Shown: positions 33,455 through 41,029, counted from the first letter of the stretch. The stretch is 54,727 nt of DNA from Lacticaseibacillus hulanensis (GCF_004010095.1 NZ_RRYD01000017.1:1-54727), one strand, 5' to 3'. Notes: a model not told the origin generated them from the letters alone. Numbers and translations are program-made.

Positions 33455-33470
33455 CGTTTCATGTGAAACC
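33455..33470. promoter_or_regulatory. parS-like centromere site
   Basis: CGTTTCATGTGAAACC matches 13 of 16 positions of the parS consensus TGTTTCACGTGAAACA. Its place beside parAB and noc supports it as the ParB loading site. It is about 90 bp from the IS30 left end. Confidence 0.75.
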
Positions 33471-33550
33471 AAAAAGTGATACTACCATTCGCATAAATTG
33501 CTCAATCAAACTTTGCCTACCAAATATCATAATTTTCCCCACAGCGGGTA

Positions 33551-33563
33551 TGAATTTTTTTAA
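33551..33563 (+). repeat. Left copy of 13-bp direct repeat flanking IS30
   Basis: TGAATTTTTTTAA, identical to 34901-34913 and directly abutting the inverted repeats of the insertion sequence on both sides; probable target duplication. Confidence 0.75.
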
Positions 33564-34900
33564 GGCAGATTTTATAATCAAGTTAGCCACTCGTGACCAA
33601 GTTCTTCTGAAATAAAAAACATCAAATCAAACTCGTGTTATCATTGAAGTTCCTACACAAACAATGAAAGAAGAGTCCGATTTGATGCAACTCCAGATTA
33701 ACACACCTCACATTAAGGGTCACCACCTAACTGATCATGAACGCGATTTAATCCAACAAGGACACGATGCAGGGTTATCTAACCGTGAAATTGCTCGTCA
33801 GCTGGGTGTGGCGCCCCAGACCATCCACAATGAGATTATTCGTGGCACTGTCAAACAGAAGCACAAAAAGAATGGTAAGGATGTGTATTTACATCGCTAC
33901 TCCCATGACCATGCGCAGATGAAGTACGACCAAGCACGTTTCAAGTGCCATCGGCCTTCCAAGATTAACCAATCCATGGCTTTCATTGACTACCTGTACA
34001 CGCAGTTCTTCAATCATAAATGGTCAATTGACGCTGTCGTCGGCTATTCAAAGGTGCACCAGCTGTTCACACCTGAGGAGATGGTCTGCACTACCACTTT
34101 GTATAACTATGTCGATCAAGGCTTGTTGATGATTAAGAATATTGATCTGCTGGAAAAGCTTAGTCGTCGCTTCCACAAGCACACGATTACCAAGTTCAAC
34201 CGTATTCTTGGTCGTGGTATCGACGAACGACCGGCATCGGCCGAAGACCGAAAAGAGTTTGGTCACTTTGAATTAGACACGGTTCAAGGTAAACGTGACG
34301 GTAAGGAAAGTGTGATTCTGACGCTGGTGGAACGCAAGACCCGCATGCTAATCACTGCACTTCTAGATGGCAAGGATGCTGATTCAGTCTGTTATGCACT
34401 GCGCAATATTCTGGAACAATACGGTCCAGCAATTAAGACAGTGACGGCGGATAATGGTTCTGAGTTCGCTGACTTACTCCAGTTGGGCATTGATGCCTAC
34501 TACGCACACCCTTATTCAGCCTCGGAACGTGGCTCGAACGAACGTCACAACCGAATGCTGCGCGCAACATTCCCCAAAGGTCAGTCACTCGACACGGCCA
34601 CACGTAAACAGTTGTCCCGGGCGCAAGATGAGATTAATCATTTACCACGACGGGCACAAGGATACGCTACTCCTGCAGAGCTGTTCGCCAAGGAGACTGC
34701 GGCGGTGTGTGGGTAGGTTGACGGTGGGACCCCATTGAGGTGGCTAGACGCCTGGGAACGGCCGGCAAGCCAGCCGCTCCTGACCAGGCTACCACCACAA
34801 TGCCCACCATCAACCTACCCACGGTTACACAGATTTTTAGAATAACGCATTGATTTAGATGTTATTTTCAGAAGTGGCTAACTTGTACTTGAAATTTACC
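33564..34900 (+). mobile_element. IS30-family insertion sequence (1337 bp)
   Basis: Bounded by imperfect inverted repeats of 28 bp (33564-33591 and 34873-34900; 21 of 28 positions match, inner part CAAGTTAGCCACT identical). Flanked by 13-bp direct repeats TGAATTTTTTTAA. It carries one transposase gene on the plus strand, against the direction of the neighbouring genes. The element looks complete and probably functional. It sits between the parS-like site and a set of small genes and seems not to break a gene, though the right flank has no clear gene either. Confidence 0.88.
33664..34716 (+). CDS. IS30-family transposase
   Basis: DDE transposase of 350 residues (or 343 from the in-frame ATG at 33685, which has AAGAAGAG ten bases upstream and is the likelier start). 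N-terminal helix-turn-helix HHLTDHERDLIQQGHDAGLSNREIARQLGVAPQTIHNEI binds the ends. The catalytic core shows Asp in FELDTVQG, Asp in VTADNGSEF and Glu in SASERGSNERHNRMLR, the IS30 DD(33)E arrangement. No frameshift or stop. Cuts and joins the terminal repeats of its own element. Confidence 0.95.
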   Translation: MKEESDLMQLQINTPHIKGHHLTDHERDLIQQGHDAGLSNREIARQLGVAPQTIHNEIIRGTVKQKHKKNGKDVYLHRYSHDHAQMKYDQARFKCHRPSKINQSMAFIDYLYTQFFNHKWSIDAVVGYSKVHQLFTPEEMVCTTTLYNYVDQGLLMIKNIDLLEKLSRRFHKHTITKFNRILGRGIDERPASAEDRKEFGHFELDTVQGKRDGKESVILTLVERKTRMLITALLDGKDADSVCYALRNILEQYGPAIKTVTADNGSEFADLLQLGIDAYYAHPYSASERGSNERHNRMLRATFPKGQSLDTATRKQLSRAQDEINHLPRRAQGYATPAELFAKETAAVCG

Positions 34901-34913
34901 TGAATTTTTTTAA
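34901..34913 (+). repeat. Right copy of 13-bp direct repeat flanking IS30
   Basis: TGAATTTTTTTAA, second copy; see 33551-33563. Confidence 0.75.
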
Positions 34914-34982
34914 ACTTAATTTGTAGAAAAGTTGCGTACAGAAAGGAATGGTGAAATGGAAAATAATACTTGCTTGCAGGAA

Positions 34983-35142
34983 CCGCAAAATAGCGGATAC
35001 CGACATAAACAATTTCACCGCCGAGCACGCACAATTATTGGTTGCGCTTAGCATCTTTGGGGAGAGACGCTGCAACCGAAAATCGGTGAAGTTGTCAAAA
35101 CAGATTTGCAGTGCGGAAAGATGCGGCGGGTAAGCAACTGCA
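34983..35142. other. Structured gene-free region right of IS30
   Basis: Several inverted repeats in series or nested: CCGC/GCGG (34983-34996), ACAATTTCACCG/CGGTGAAGTTGT (35009-35020 with 35084-35095, 11 of 12) enclosing GGTTGCG/CGCTGCAACC (35040-35077), and TGCAGT/ACTGCA (35107-35142). Two overlapping short frames exist on both strands but neither looks like protein. Could be a decayed relative of the large palindromes or a small RNA; the evidence is weak. The rest of 34914-35251 shows nothing. Confidence 0.35.
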
Positions 35143-35251
35143 CGGTGCATTTTTGCCAACGGTTCTCCTCACAGTCATCTTCTCCGCACCAGCCATCTGC
35201 CGGAGTGTAGTTTAGGCAACGCTTAAAAGCCACCAAAATAATATGGATAAG

Positions 35252-35289
35252 ACAAGCGGCGAATCCTTGGGGAAGGGTTCGCCGCTTGT
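35252..35289. terminator. Terminator-like hairpin after the 57-aa gene
   Basis: Perfect ACAAGCGGCGAA/TTCGCCGCTTGT stem with an inner CCTT/AAGG. T-rich sequence follows on the plus strand, weaker on the minus strand. Confidence 0.65.
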
Positions 35290-35293
35290 TCGT

Positions 35294-35467
35294 TTATTTT
35301 TGAAAAAAGCTGGTTAAAATCAGTGCCAGCATACAGCCCAGTAACGCACCGATAATCCCAACTGCAAACACATTCGGCACTTCCTGGCGCAAGAGCCAAA
35401 CTAATGCGCCGCCCAGAACAATTGCACCGGCAACAAGAAGGCCACGCACCCACCACTTGTGCATCAT
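35294..35467 (-). CDS. Small two-helix membrane protein, 57 aa
   Basis: A short frame that length filters would miss. It begins MMHKWWVRGLLVAGAIVL and has two hydrophobic helices separated by a short polar turn (RQEVPN). Its ATG overlaps the stop codon of the upstream gene (ATGATG containing TGA), which implies translational coupling and supports it as real. It is followed at once by the hairpin at 35252-35289. Function unknown. Confidence 0.65.
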   Translation of the reverse strand: MMHKWWVRGLLVAGAIVLGGALVWLLRQEVPNVFAVGIIGALLGCMLALILTSFFQK

Positions 35468-35691
35468 AGCCGTTCGAGCACCGTGTACTTGGACTTACCC
35501 GCATCGTCTGGCTTAGCCGCGCCGTCTTGCTCGTAGAAAACCGCAAACTTGCCGTCAGCATTGCGGGCAACAACGAGGCCGCCCTTCGTTTCGTGGTTTA
35601 CCTTGAAAATCTGGCCACTGCGCCGTGCAGCAGAAAAATCAAAGTCAGATGCAATTGCGTCGCCCTGGTTAAAGAAGATTGATTCACTCAT
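35464..35691 (-). CDS. Hypothetical protein, 75 aa
   Basis: Not recognised. Acidic, soluble, apparently beta-rich: DAIASDFDFSAARRSG and GGLVVARNADGKFAVFYEQDG look like strands of a small barrel. ATG at 35691 has AAGGCGGG upstream. The stop overlaps the start of the 57-aa membrane protein, so the two form a mini-operon, with 104 bp between it and the CvpA-type gene's terminator. Confidence 0.7.
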   Translation of the reverse strand: MSESIFFNQGDAIASDFDFSAARRSGQIFKVNHETKGGLVVARNADGKFAVFYEQDGAAKPDDAGKSKYTVLERL

Positions 35692-35756
35692 AGTTGTCCC
35701 GCCTTTCTCGTCTAACTTCTAACTACCTTCATTATACCAGCCCAGAGAATGCAAAT

Positions 35757-35791
35757 GGCGGAACTAGGTAAATATATCACCTGGTTCCGCC
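35757..35791 (-). terminator. Terminator-like hairpin after cvpA
   Basis: GGCGGAAC/GTTCCGCC plus AGGT/ACCT inside, five bases past the CvpA-type stop codon; T content after it is modest (ATTTGCATT). Confidence 0.6.
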
Positions 35792-35795
35792 ACCT

Positions 35796-36341
35796 CTAAA
35801 ACGTCGATGTTGAGTTACTGTTAATATCCGTCGTGTTGTTGTCCGGATTATTGTGCGTATCCACATTGCCAAGCCAATTCTGAATCTTGTTCGCGTTGAT
35901 CAGCGGCATGTGCGCCGTAATGAATTGTGCGGTCGTGGAGCTTTCATACTGCTGCTCCACCCACGCGCTTTGCGTCATCAGCAAGATTGTCAGTGTGATA
36001 AAGATCAGCACGTAATTAAGCGCGCCAGCCACGAGCGCCCCCCCGATACCGTTGACCTGCTTGATGCCAGGAATCCAGGTGACGGTGCGAGACAGCGCCG
36101 CGAGCATGTTGAAGAAAATGTGGCCCACAATCACGATGAGGAAAAACGCGAGAATGCGGGTGCCCAATCCGGGGTCAGTCGAACTGCCGATGGTTTCCGC
36201 CAGCGGCTTGTACCAGATGAACGCCGCAATCCAGAGCACAATGCTCGATGCAAGCGTGATGAACGTCGATACAAGCCCGCGTTTCCATCCGTTAACGATT
36301 GACGCAATCAGCCAAATCCCAATGATGATGGTGAAAATCAA
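35796..36341 (-). CDS. CvpA family membrane protein
   Basis: A 181-residue protein with four predicted membrane helices in the first 140 residues and a polar Asn/Thr-rich tail (NPDNNTTDINSNSTS). The opening IFTIIIGIWLIASIVNGWKRGLVST with Gly-x-x-x-Gly after helix 1 is typical of the CvpA (colicin V production) family, linked to envelope homeostasis. I choose TTG at 36341, with AGGA nine bases before it, since relatives start at this point; the 19 preceding codons in frame look non-coding. In many Firmicutes cvpA precedes mutS2; that is not the case here. Confidence 0.8.
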   Translation of the reverse strand: MIFTIIIGIWLIASIVNGWKRGLVSTFITLASSIVLWIAAFIWYKPLAETIGSSTDPGLGTRILAFFLIVIVGHIFFNMLAALSRTVTWIPGIKQVNGIGGALVAGALNYVLIFITLTILLMTQSAWVEQQYESSTTAQFITAHMPLINANKIQNWLGNVDTHNNPDNNTTDINSNSTSTF

Positions 36342-36486
36342 CTCGACACTTCCTATCGCGCCGCCCGCATTCACGCGGACGTTTTTTTGAATTCTCAATT
36401 CGGATTCTTTGCTAAATTCATTATGCCTGATTTTTCAGAAAAAAGTATCGGCCCAAAGTCCTAACGATTATTACGTTTAACCAAAC

Positions 36487-36512
36487 AAAAAGCGCCCGGT
36501 TACCCGCGCGCC
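36487..36512 (-). terminator. Terminator after the 68-aa gene
   Basis: Minus strand GCGCGCGG/CCGGGCGC stem, 4-base loop, then T5; about 95 bp beyond the stop at 36608. Confidence 0.65.
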
Positions 36513-36607
36513 AAATTGCGTGATTATTAAACTACTATCACCATCTGGCGAATATGTTGGCGTGCACAGCAAACCCGTTGTGGATTAGCGCACCGGCAAA
36601 AACATTC

Positions 36608-36814
36608 TTACTTACCCTTAGGCTTGTGTGCCATGTAGTTCTGCAGACTGGCAACCACTTCTGGGTCTGCTTCTTCCCTCATCGCTTTGATGTTGTGAAT
36701 GTGTTCAACTGATACGTGGCTGTTTAGTGCCATCTCCGTATCCGTCAAATTGTTCTTGCGCTGGAATTCAACGATTTCACGTGCAAAGTCACTTAATTGT
36801 TCATACTGACCCAC
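36608..36814 (-). CDS. Small putative helix-turn-helix-like protein, 68 aa
   Basis: All-helical protein. The stretch NNLTDTEMALNSHVSVEHIHNIKAM reads like an XRE-type helix-turn-helix without the rest of a repressor. Similar short proteins occur widely in lactobacilli (I believe the LBP_cg2779 family, not certain). The start is GTG at 36814: GGAGG lies eight bases upstream and overlaps an earlier in-frame ATG, which therefore cannot be used. Stands alone. DNA binding is a guess. Confidence 0.6.
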   Translation of the reverse strand: MGQYEQLSDFAREIVEFQRKNNLTDTEMALNSHVSVEHIHNIKAMREEADPEVVASLQNYMAHKPKGK

Positions 36815-36996
36815 TATTATTGCCTCCATTTAGTCGCAGCTTTATGCGATTTATTGTTACCTTCAGTATACCGGAAATTGACGCGGTCAGCGGATTTTTT
36901 CGCGATTCGCTTGATAAACGTTGACCTATTCGACACATGGCCAACATTTGTTGCACCGGTCAGCCCGCAACGTCCAATTTAGTTGTGCCAGACTAA

Positions 36997-37028
36997 AAAA
37001 CGGGCGGAAGGCGGAAACCCTCAACCCG
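36997..37028 (-). terminator. Terminator after the 37037 gene
   Basis: Minus strand CGGG...CCCG stem with AGG/CCT inside, followed by T6. Confidence 0.65.
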
Positions 37029-37036
37029 ATTTTTGG

Positions 37037-37666
37037 TTACTGCAACGGCTTAACGTTAATCAGTTGCTCGTTTGGAATGCGAATAATGGTGAACGAGTCC
37101 GCATTTTTACCGGCGTGCATCCCCAGACCATTTAATATCGTGTCCTTGTACTTGGCGCTAACCGTTGCGGCAAATGCCCGGTCACTAGATCTTTCCAGCT
37201 TCTTCAGCGTCTTCTTGGACCACGGGTAACCAGCAGCACGCACTGGCAGGTATGCTTCATCATAGTTCAAGACGGCGTTGTGCGAGCTGACCTGCACCTT
37301 GGAACCATCCGCCCAGTAGGTGTAGCGCTTGACCGGCGTCTTGCTGTTAGCGGCCTGCACCACAACGTAATACGATTGGTCTTCGTCCGTTTGCAAAACC
37401 AGTGGCACGTATTCATGACGAACCGTTACCTCGTCGGTGGCGGTGTAATCAACGGGGCGCAACCACGCCGCATAAAACAGGCCGTAACCAACCGCAAAGA
37501 AGATTACTACTTCAATCAAATCAATGATAACCGTCCGCACAGAACGTTTCTTGCCGTGAACCACAATGTTTTTAATGTGACGGCTACGAATGTTGATGCA
37601 GATGAATACCAAATAAATGAGCAAAAGTATCCAGGCTGCAATCCCAATCAAGTTGTAAGTGTTCAT
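37037..37666 (-). CDS. LVIS_2131-like membrane protein, 209 aa
   Basis: Two N-terminal membrane helices (about 7-28 and 48-70) followed by an extracytoplasmic or cytoplasmic beta-rich domain with VPLVLQTDEDQSYYVVVQ and RYTYWADGSKVQV. Size and arrangement match a family of lactobacillar membrane proteins of unknown function (LVIS_2131; recollection, not checked). ATG at 37666 follows GGAG at seven bases. It is 49 bp downstream of the oxidase gene on the same strand with no terminator between, so they are probably co-transcribed. Confidence 0.7.
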   Translation of the reverse strand: MNTYNLIGIAAWILLLIYLVFICINIRSRHIKNIVVHGKKRSVRTVIIDLIEVVIFFAVGYGLFYAAWLRPVDYTATDEVTVRHEYVPLVLQTDEDQSYYVVVQAANSKTPVKRYTYWADGSKVQVSSHNAVLNYDEAYLPVRAAGYPWSKKTLKKLERSSDRAFAATVSAKYKDTILNGLGMHAGKNADSFTIIRIPNEQLINVKPLQ

Positions 37667-37715
37667 GTTTTAACTCCGTTCTGCATTGCACGCACGCTAG
37701 CGCAAACGCGCCGCG

Positions 37716-39083
37716 TCAAAAAAGTCGGTGCCGCTTTGGTTTTTCCTGGTTTACCGCCGCCTGCCCCAGCAGGTTCAGGTAGTTCCAAGGGTTATCGTAA
37801 TTCGGGTTGAACAGCATATCCACGTACGCAAGATCATCAATTGTGTTCTTGTTTTGAATCATCGTTGATATCAGATTAGCACACATCGAGACGTCAAAGC
37901 GACTGTAGAACTGTGCCCCCAGAATTTGTCGATTATCTTGATTATAAACCAAGACCATGTTCAATTCTTCATTAGTTGGCATGAAGTCTGGCCGGTAATT
38001 TGTTTTGAGTGTCACCGCCGCGGAATTCGGGAAGAACTTAGCCGCCTTTGAAGCCGTCAACCCCGTGCTGGCCAGGGTCTTGCCGAACAGCGAAAGCGCA
38101 CTGGTGTCCTGGGTGCCCATGTACTTGACGGACCCATACTCCGCCACGTTTGCCCCCGCGATTTTGCCCATCCGAATTGCGTTCGTGGCTAACGGCGCAT
38201 AGACGTGCCGGTTGGTTGGGTTGTAGTGCACCGCGGCGGAATCACCCGCCGCAAAAATGTCGGGGTCACTCGTCTGCATGTAGTCGTTAACCTTAATGGC
38301 GTTTTCCGGCGTCATGTCGACAAGCCCGCGCACCAACTCGGTCATCGGGGAAAAACCGACACAAACAATCGCCATGTCCGCCGTGTGTTCACCTTTATTC
38401 GTGGTGATGAACACCTTGTCATCGACGGCCTCAAATGACTCACACACCTCGTTGTCGCAGACCTCAATGCCGTTGTCTACTAAGTCTTCCCGGATGATAC
38501 CCGCCAGATCACTGTCCACGTAATGTCCAAGCAACTGACTGCGGCCGTTGATGAGCATGACTTCGAACCCGCGGCGGCTCAAGGCCTCAGATATTTCGGT
38601 ACCGATGTAGCCCCCGCCAACCACCGCGATTTTGTGAGCATCAAGCGTGTTTTGTTCAATCGCCAGTGCGTCATCGTAGTTCTTGCAGAGGGATACCTTG
38701 GGTGTATTAACCCCCTTGATTGGGGGAACAACGGGGTACGATCCGGTCGTGATAATGATTTTGTCGTAACGTTCACTGCGCATTCGACCCGTCGTAATGG
38801 CCTGCACCTCGATTAGTTTTTCGCTCGGGTCAATCCGCACGACGTCATGCTGTAAGTAAACGTGCACGTTGGGGCCGAGCGCCTCCAGGTCCTTTGCCGT
38901 GGCGTAGAAGACCTTTTTGAGCGAGTCAACGACCCCCTCCAGGTACAAGTAAATTCCGCAAGATAGGAAAGTCACGTCATTACGCCGCTCAAAAATCGTG
39001 ACCTCGGCTAATGGGTCACGTGCAATCAGTTCCTGGACGGCAGCGGTGCCCGCATGTGTGCAACCAACGATTACAGTTTTCAT
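37716..39083 (-). CDS. nox: FAD-dependent NADH oxidase / CoA-disulfide reductase-type protein
   Basis: A 455-residue flavoprotein of the pyridine nucleotide-disulfide oxidoreductase family. FAD-binding GCTHAGTAAVQEL at the N-terminus, single redox cysteine in FLSCGIYLYL (near residue 41), NADH-binding VVGGGYIGTEISEAL and second FAD motif FAAGDSAAV. This set is that of water-forming NADH oxidases of lactic bacteria, which reduce O2 with NADH through a Cys-sulfenic acid. A CoA-disulfide reductase or NADH peroxidase role is a close alternative. Start ATG at 39083 has GAGG nine bases before it. Promoter with an internal palindrome lies at 39137-39164. Confidence 0.85.
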   Translation of the reverse strand: MKTVIVGCTHAGTAAVQELIARDPLAEVTIFERRNDVTFLSCGIYLYLEGVVDSLKKVFYATAKDLEALGPNVHVYLQHDVVRIDPSEKLIEVQAITTGRMRSERYDKIIITTGSYPVVPPIKGVNTPKVSLCKNYDDALAIEQNTLDAHKIAVVGGGYIGTEISEALSRRGFEVMLINGRSQLLGHYVDSDLAGIIREDLVDNGIEVCDNEVCESFEAVDDKVFITTNKGEHTADMAIVCVGFSPMTELVRGLVDMTPENAIKVNDYMQTSDPDIFAAGDSAAVHYNPTNRHVYAPLATNAIRMGKIAGANVAEYGSVKYMGTQDTSALSLFGKTLASTGLTASKAAKFFPNSAAVTLKTNYRPDFMPTNEELNMVLVYNQDNRQILGAQFYSRFDVSMCANLISTMIQNKNTIDDLAYVDMLFNPNYDNPWNYLNLLGQAAVNQEKPKRHRLF

Positions 39084-39136
39084 TATCTTCAACCTCGTTT
39101 GGTACGTCTAATACGCACCCCAAACTTTTCCCTACC

Positions 39137-39164
39137 ATTATGACATGTCTAGTGTCATTAGCAA
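39137..39164 (-). promoter_or_regulatory. nox promoter with operator palindrome in the spacer
   Basis: Minus strand TTGCTA (39159-39164), 16 bases, CATAAT (39137-39142) with TG before it. The palindrome ATGACA-N7-TGTCAT (39140-39158) occupies the space between the two boxes, a classic repressor or redox-regulator position. Bases 39165-39328 show nothing else. Confidence 0.5.
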
Positions 39165-39328
39165 AATTACCTCTGCATTGAATACTAGCGCCAAATGGGC
39201 CAAAAAATGCTCATGCGCATAAAATCACATCCAGCGTGCAGGCATAATCGGCTACTTGACGGGCCAAATTTTTAAGTGATTCCGGATAGGCAACAACTTT
39301 GTAAAATAGTGAACAACCTGTAACACCA

Positions 39329-39365
39329 AAAACGCCACCGTTGCCTCAGCGCAACAGTGGCATTT
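39329..39365 (-). terminator. Terminator of the surface-complex operon
   Basis: Minus strand TGCCACTGTTGC/CAACGGTGGC with a 7-base loop, then T5. Confidence 0.85.
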
Positions 39366-39379
39366 CAAGCAAAACACGA

Positions 39380-39772
39380 CTAACTACTAATTTCCCGCCG
39401 GTAGTAAACAACACCAAAACTCGTCAGGGCAAGAAGCACCATTCCAGCACCGGTTAGCGAGTAGTCGTGGCCATTCCCGGTTTGCGGCAAGTGGTGCATC
39501 GTCGTGACGGTGTTTTTAACGTACACGCGCTTGTACGTTCCGGCCTTGGTCCCCGGCAACGCATCGGCGTAGTGAACGCGACCATCGTGATTCCCGCTAC
39601 TAGCAGCAGGCGTCCCACCAGTATCTGGCAGCTTACCGGAATCAGGCAACTTATTGTCCCCAACAACCTCAACTTGCGCGGTCGAATCGGCGGCATACAC
39701 AACAGTGCGCACCACAGCAAAGGCAAACAACAACACGGTCGCAATCGTGATTAAGATTCTGGTCTTGTTCAT
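39380..39772 (-). CDS. Small LPxTG-anchored surface protein (CscD-like)
   Basis: A 130-residue exported protein: signal peptide 1-28, mature part short, sortase signal LPQTG near residue 94 followed by a hydrophobic helix (LTGAGMVLLALTSFGVVYY) and RRE tail. Sortase would link it to peptidoglycan. Near the mature N-terminus two more sortase-like motifs occur in sequence, LPDSG and LPDTG, which is unusual. Small LPxTG proteins are standard members of WxL/DUF916 clusters (CscD). ATG at 39772 is reached from GAGGTG at six bases, and repeat unit G abuts this ribosome site. Confidence 0.85.
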   Translation of the reverse strand: MNKTRILITIATVLLFAFAVVRTVVYAADSTAQVEVVGDNKLPDSGKLPDTGGTPAASSGNHDGRVHYADALPGTKAGTYKRVYVKNTVTTMHHLPQTGNGHDYSLTGAGMVLLALTSFGVVYYRREISS

Positions 39773-39784
39773 AATCATCACCTC

Positions 39785-39905
39785 ACAGAGCGAAGCGTCC
39801 TGGGTTGGTCTTGAGCATCAACGGAAAAGGAAAAGTGATGGGTGATTTTCCCATCGGTTTTCCTTTTTGGTTGAGCGCAGAGACCAAGGACGCGCAGCTC
39901 GACTA
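39785..39905 (-). repeat. Nested-hairpin repeat unit G (121 bp)
   Basis: Same length and ends (ACAGAGCG ... CAGCTCGACTA) as the other units. Stems: GCGTCC/GGACGC, TTGGTCT/AGACCAA, AAAAGGAAAA/TTTTCCTTTT, apical GATGGG/CCCATC. The 3x3 loop is GAA opposite GCA. It touches the ribosome site of the LPxTG gene. Confidence 0.82.
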
Positions 39906-39910
39906 CAAAC

Positions 39911-39985
39911 ACAGCGAAGCGTCCTGATCTGGTCTTGAGCATCAACGGAAAAGGAAAAGTGATGGGCTGGTCTTGAGTTCAAAGA
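39911..39985 (-). repeat. Truncated repeat unit H
   Basis: Starts about 125 bp after unit G and repeats its left half almost exactly (CGAAGCGTCCTG, GGTCTTGAGCATCAACGG, AAAAGGAAAAGTGATGGG), then breaks off after the apical GATGGG and runs into a remnant TGGTCTTGAG next to the stop of the DUF916 gene. It cannot form the full hairpin alone. Confidence 0.7.
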
Positions 39986-39991
39986 CGCAAT

Positions 39992-41029
39992 TTACTTCTC
40001 GTCCTCATCGTCATCCTTACGCCGCTTGAGCAGCAGAATCAGGAGCAGGAGTAACAGAATCAGCAGCAGAATTCCGAGGCCGATGATGACCCAGACCCAC
40101 CAAGGCCAGGCGTGGCTGACCTTGATTCCGGCCTCTTTGTTAATCTTGTCAGCCTCGGCCGCAAGAATCGTGAAGTTCTTCTTGAAGTGCCAGCGCCGTT
40201 TGCCACTGACCGCGAGCAAGTCGAGCGTGTAATCCCCCGGCTCAAGGCCGACGTCTGGGAAAACACCAAACGCGAAGTGGGACGTCGGTGCCATGGCGTA
40301 GTTGTAAACCTTGCGCTTGAATAGCGTTTTGGTCGAATCCCGCCAGCTCACCTTGGCCGTGATATCCATCTGGCCAAAATACGTTGGGGTTGGGTTCTGC
40401 AACGTCGCAAGGACTGCCGGCTTGTTGCTCTGTAGCCCGCCCTGGACACTCATGAGCTTTACTTCCGGCCGCACATCAGTCTGCGCGGTCTTAACGGTCT
40501 GCAGCTGCACCCCAACAACTAGCGCGAACCGGTTGTTGATGCGCATTCCACTCGCGCTGGAGCGGCGCGTCGTGCGGTCAAGCACATAGATGCCGCCAAG
40601 AAGCACACCATCAAGGCCGCGCTTTGGCACCCTCACGCTCATGGTAACGGCTTGAACCTGGCCGCCAGGAATGGTGATGTTGATTGGCTTGCTCGCGAGG
40701 TCCTTCAGGTAGTGTTTGGCGGACGGATCGGTTTGGTTGTTTGGCTTGTAGCCAATTTCCCCGTTCGTCTGGGTGAAGGCGTTCGTGGCACTCACCCTCA
40801 GCTTCTTGTCCTGATTCGTCGTGTTGGCGATGTTGACGGTCAGCTTTTGGGTGCTGCCGGGTTTAACCAGCAAGTTGAAATAACTGCTGATGTCCCCAAT
40901 TTGGTTGCTAGGAATGACAGGAGCGACGGTGAAGCCAGCACCTGAGGCCGCGGATGCATGTTGCGCCTGCATCGTGCAGAACCCCATCAGTGCAGCCACC
41001 AAAACGAGCCACCATTTACGTTTTTTCAT
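39992..41029 (-). CDS. DUF916/DUF3324 cell-surface protein (CscA-like)
   Basis: Type I membrane surface protein (345 aa). Signal peptide 1-28; DUF916 domain (about 30-160, FTVAPVIPSNQ... YFNLLVKPGSTQKLTVNIANTT) and DUF3324 domain (160-295) with immunoglobulin-like strands; one membrane helix (about 303-333) and a charged tail KRRKDDDEDEK. In lactic bacteria these WxL-interacting proteins anchor WxL proteins at the cell surface in a complex thought to bind plant or host polymers. ATG ATG at the start; I use the second, seven bases from AGAGG. Middle gene of the WxL-DUF916-LPxTG operon. Confidence 0.92.
   Translation of the reverse strand: MKKRKWWLVLVAALMGFCTMQAQHASAASGAGFTVAPVIPSNQIGDISSYFNLLVKPGSTQKLTVNIANTTNQDKKLRVSATNAFTQTNGEIGYKPNNQTDPSAKHYLKDLASKPINITIPGGQVQAVTMSVRVPKRGLDGVLLGGIYVLDRTTRRSSASGMRINNRFALVVGVQLQTVKTAQTDVRPEVKLMSVQGGLQSNKPAVLATLQNPTPTYFGQMDITAKVSWRDSTKTLFKRKVYNYAMAPTSHFAFGVFPDVGLEPGDYTLDLLAVSGKRRWHFKKNFTILAAEADKINKEAGIKVSHAWPWWVWVIIGLGILLLILLLLLLILLLKRRKDDDEDEK

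Noticed and set aside
34948-35133. 61-codon ORF right of the IS30 element
   Set aside because: A weak AAAGGA precedes it, but composition is not protein-like, an opposite-strand frame overlaps it, and the DNA is dominated by inverted repeats.
35223-35573. 116-codon minus-strand ORF
   Set aside because: Lies out of frame across two better small genes and a terminator hairpin; sequence is Ser/Cys/Arg-rich shadow type.
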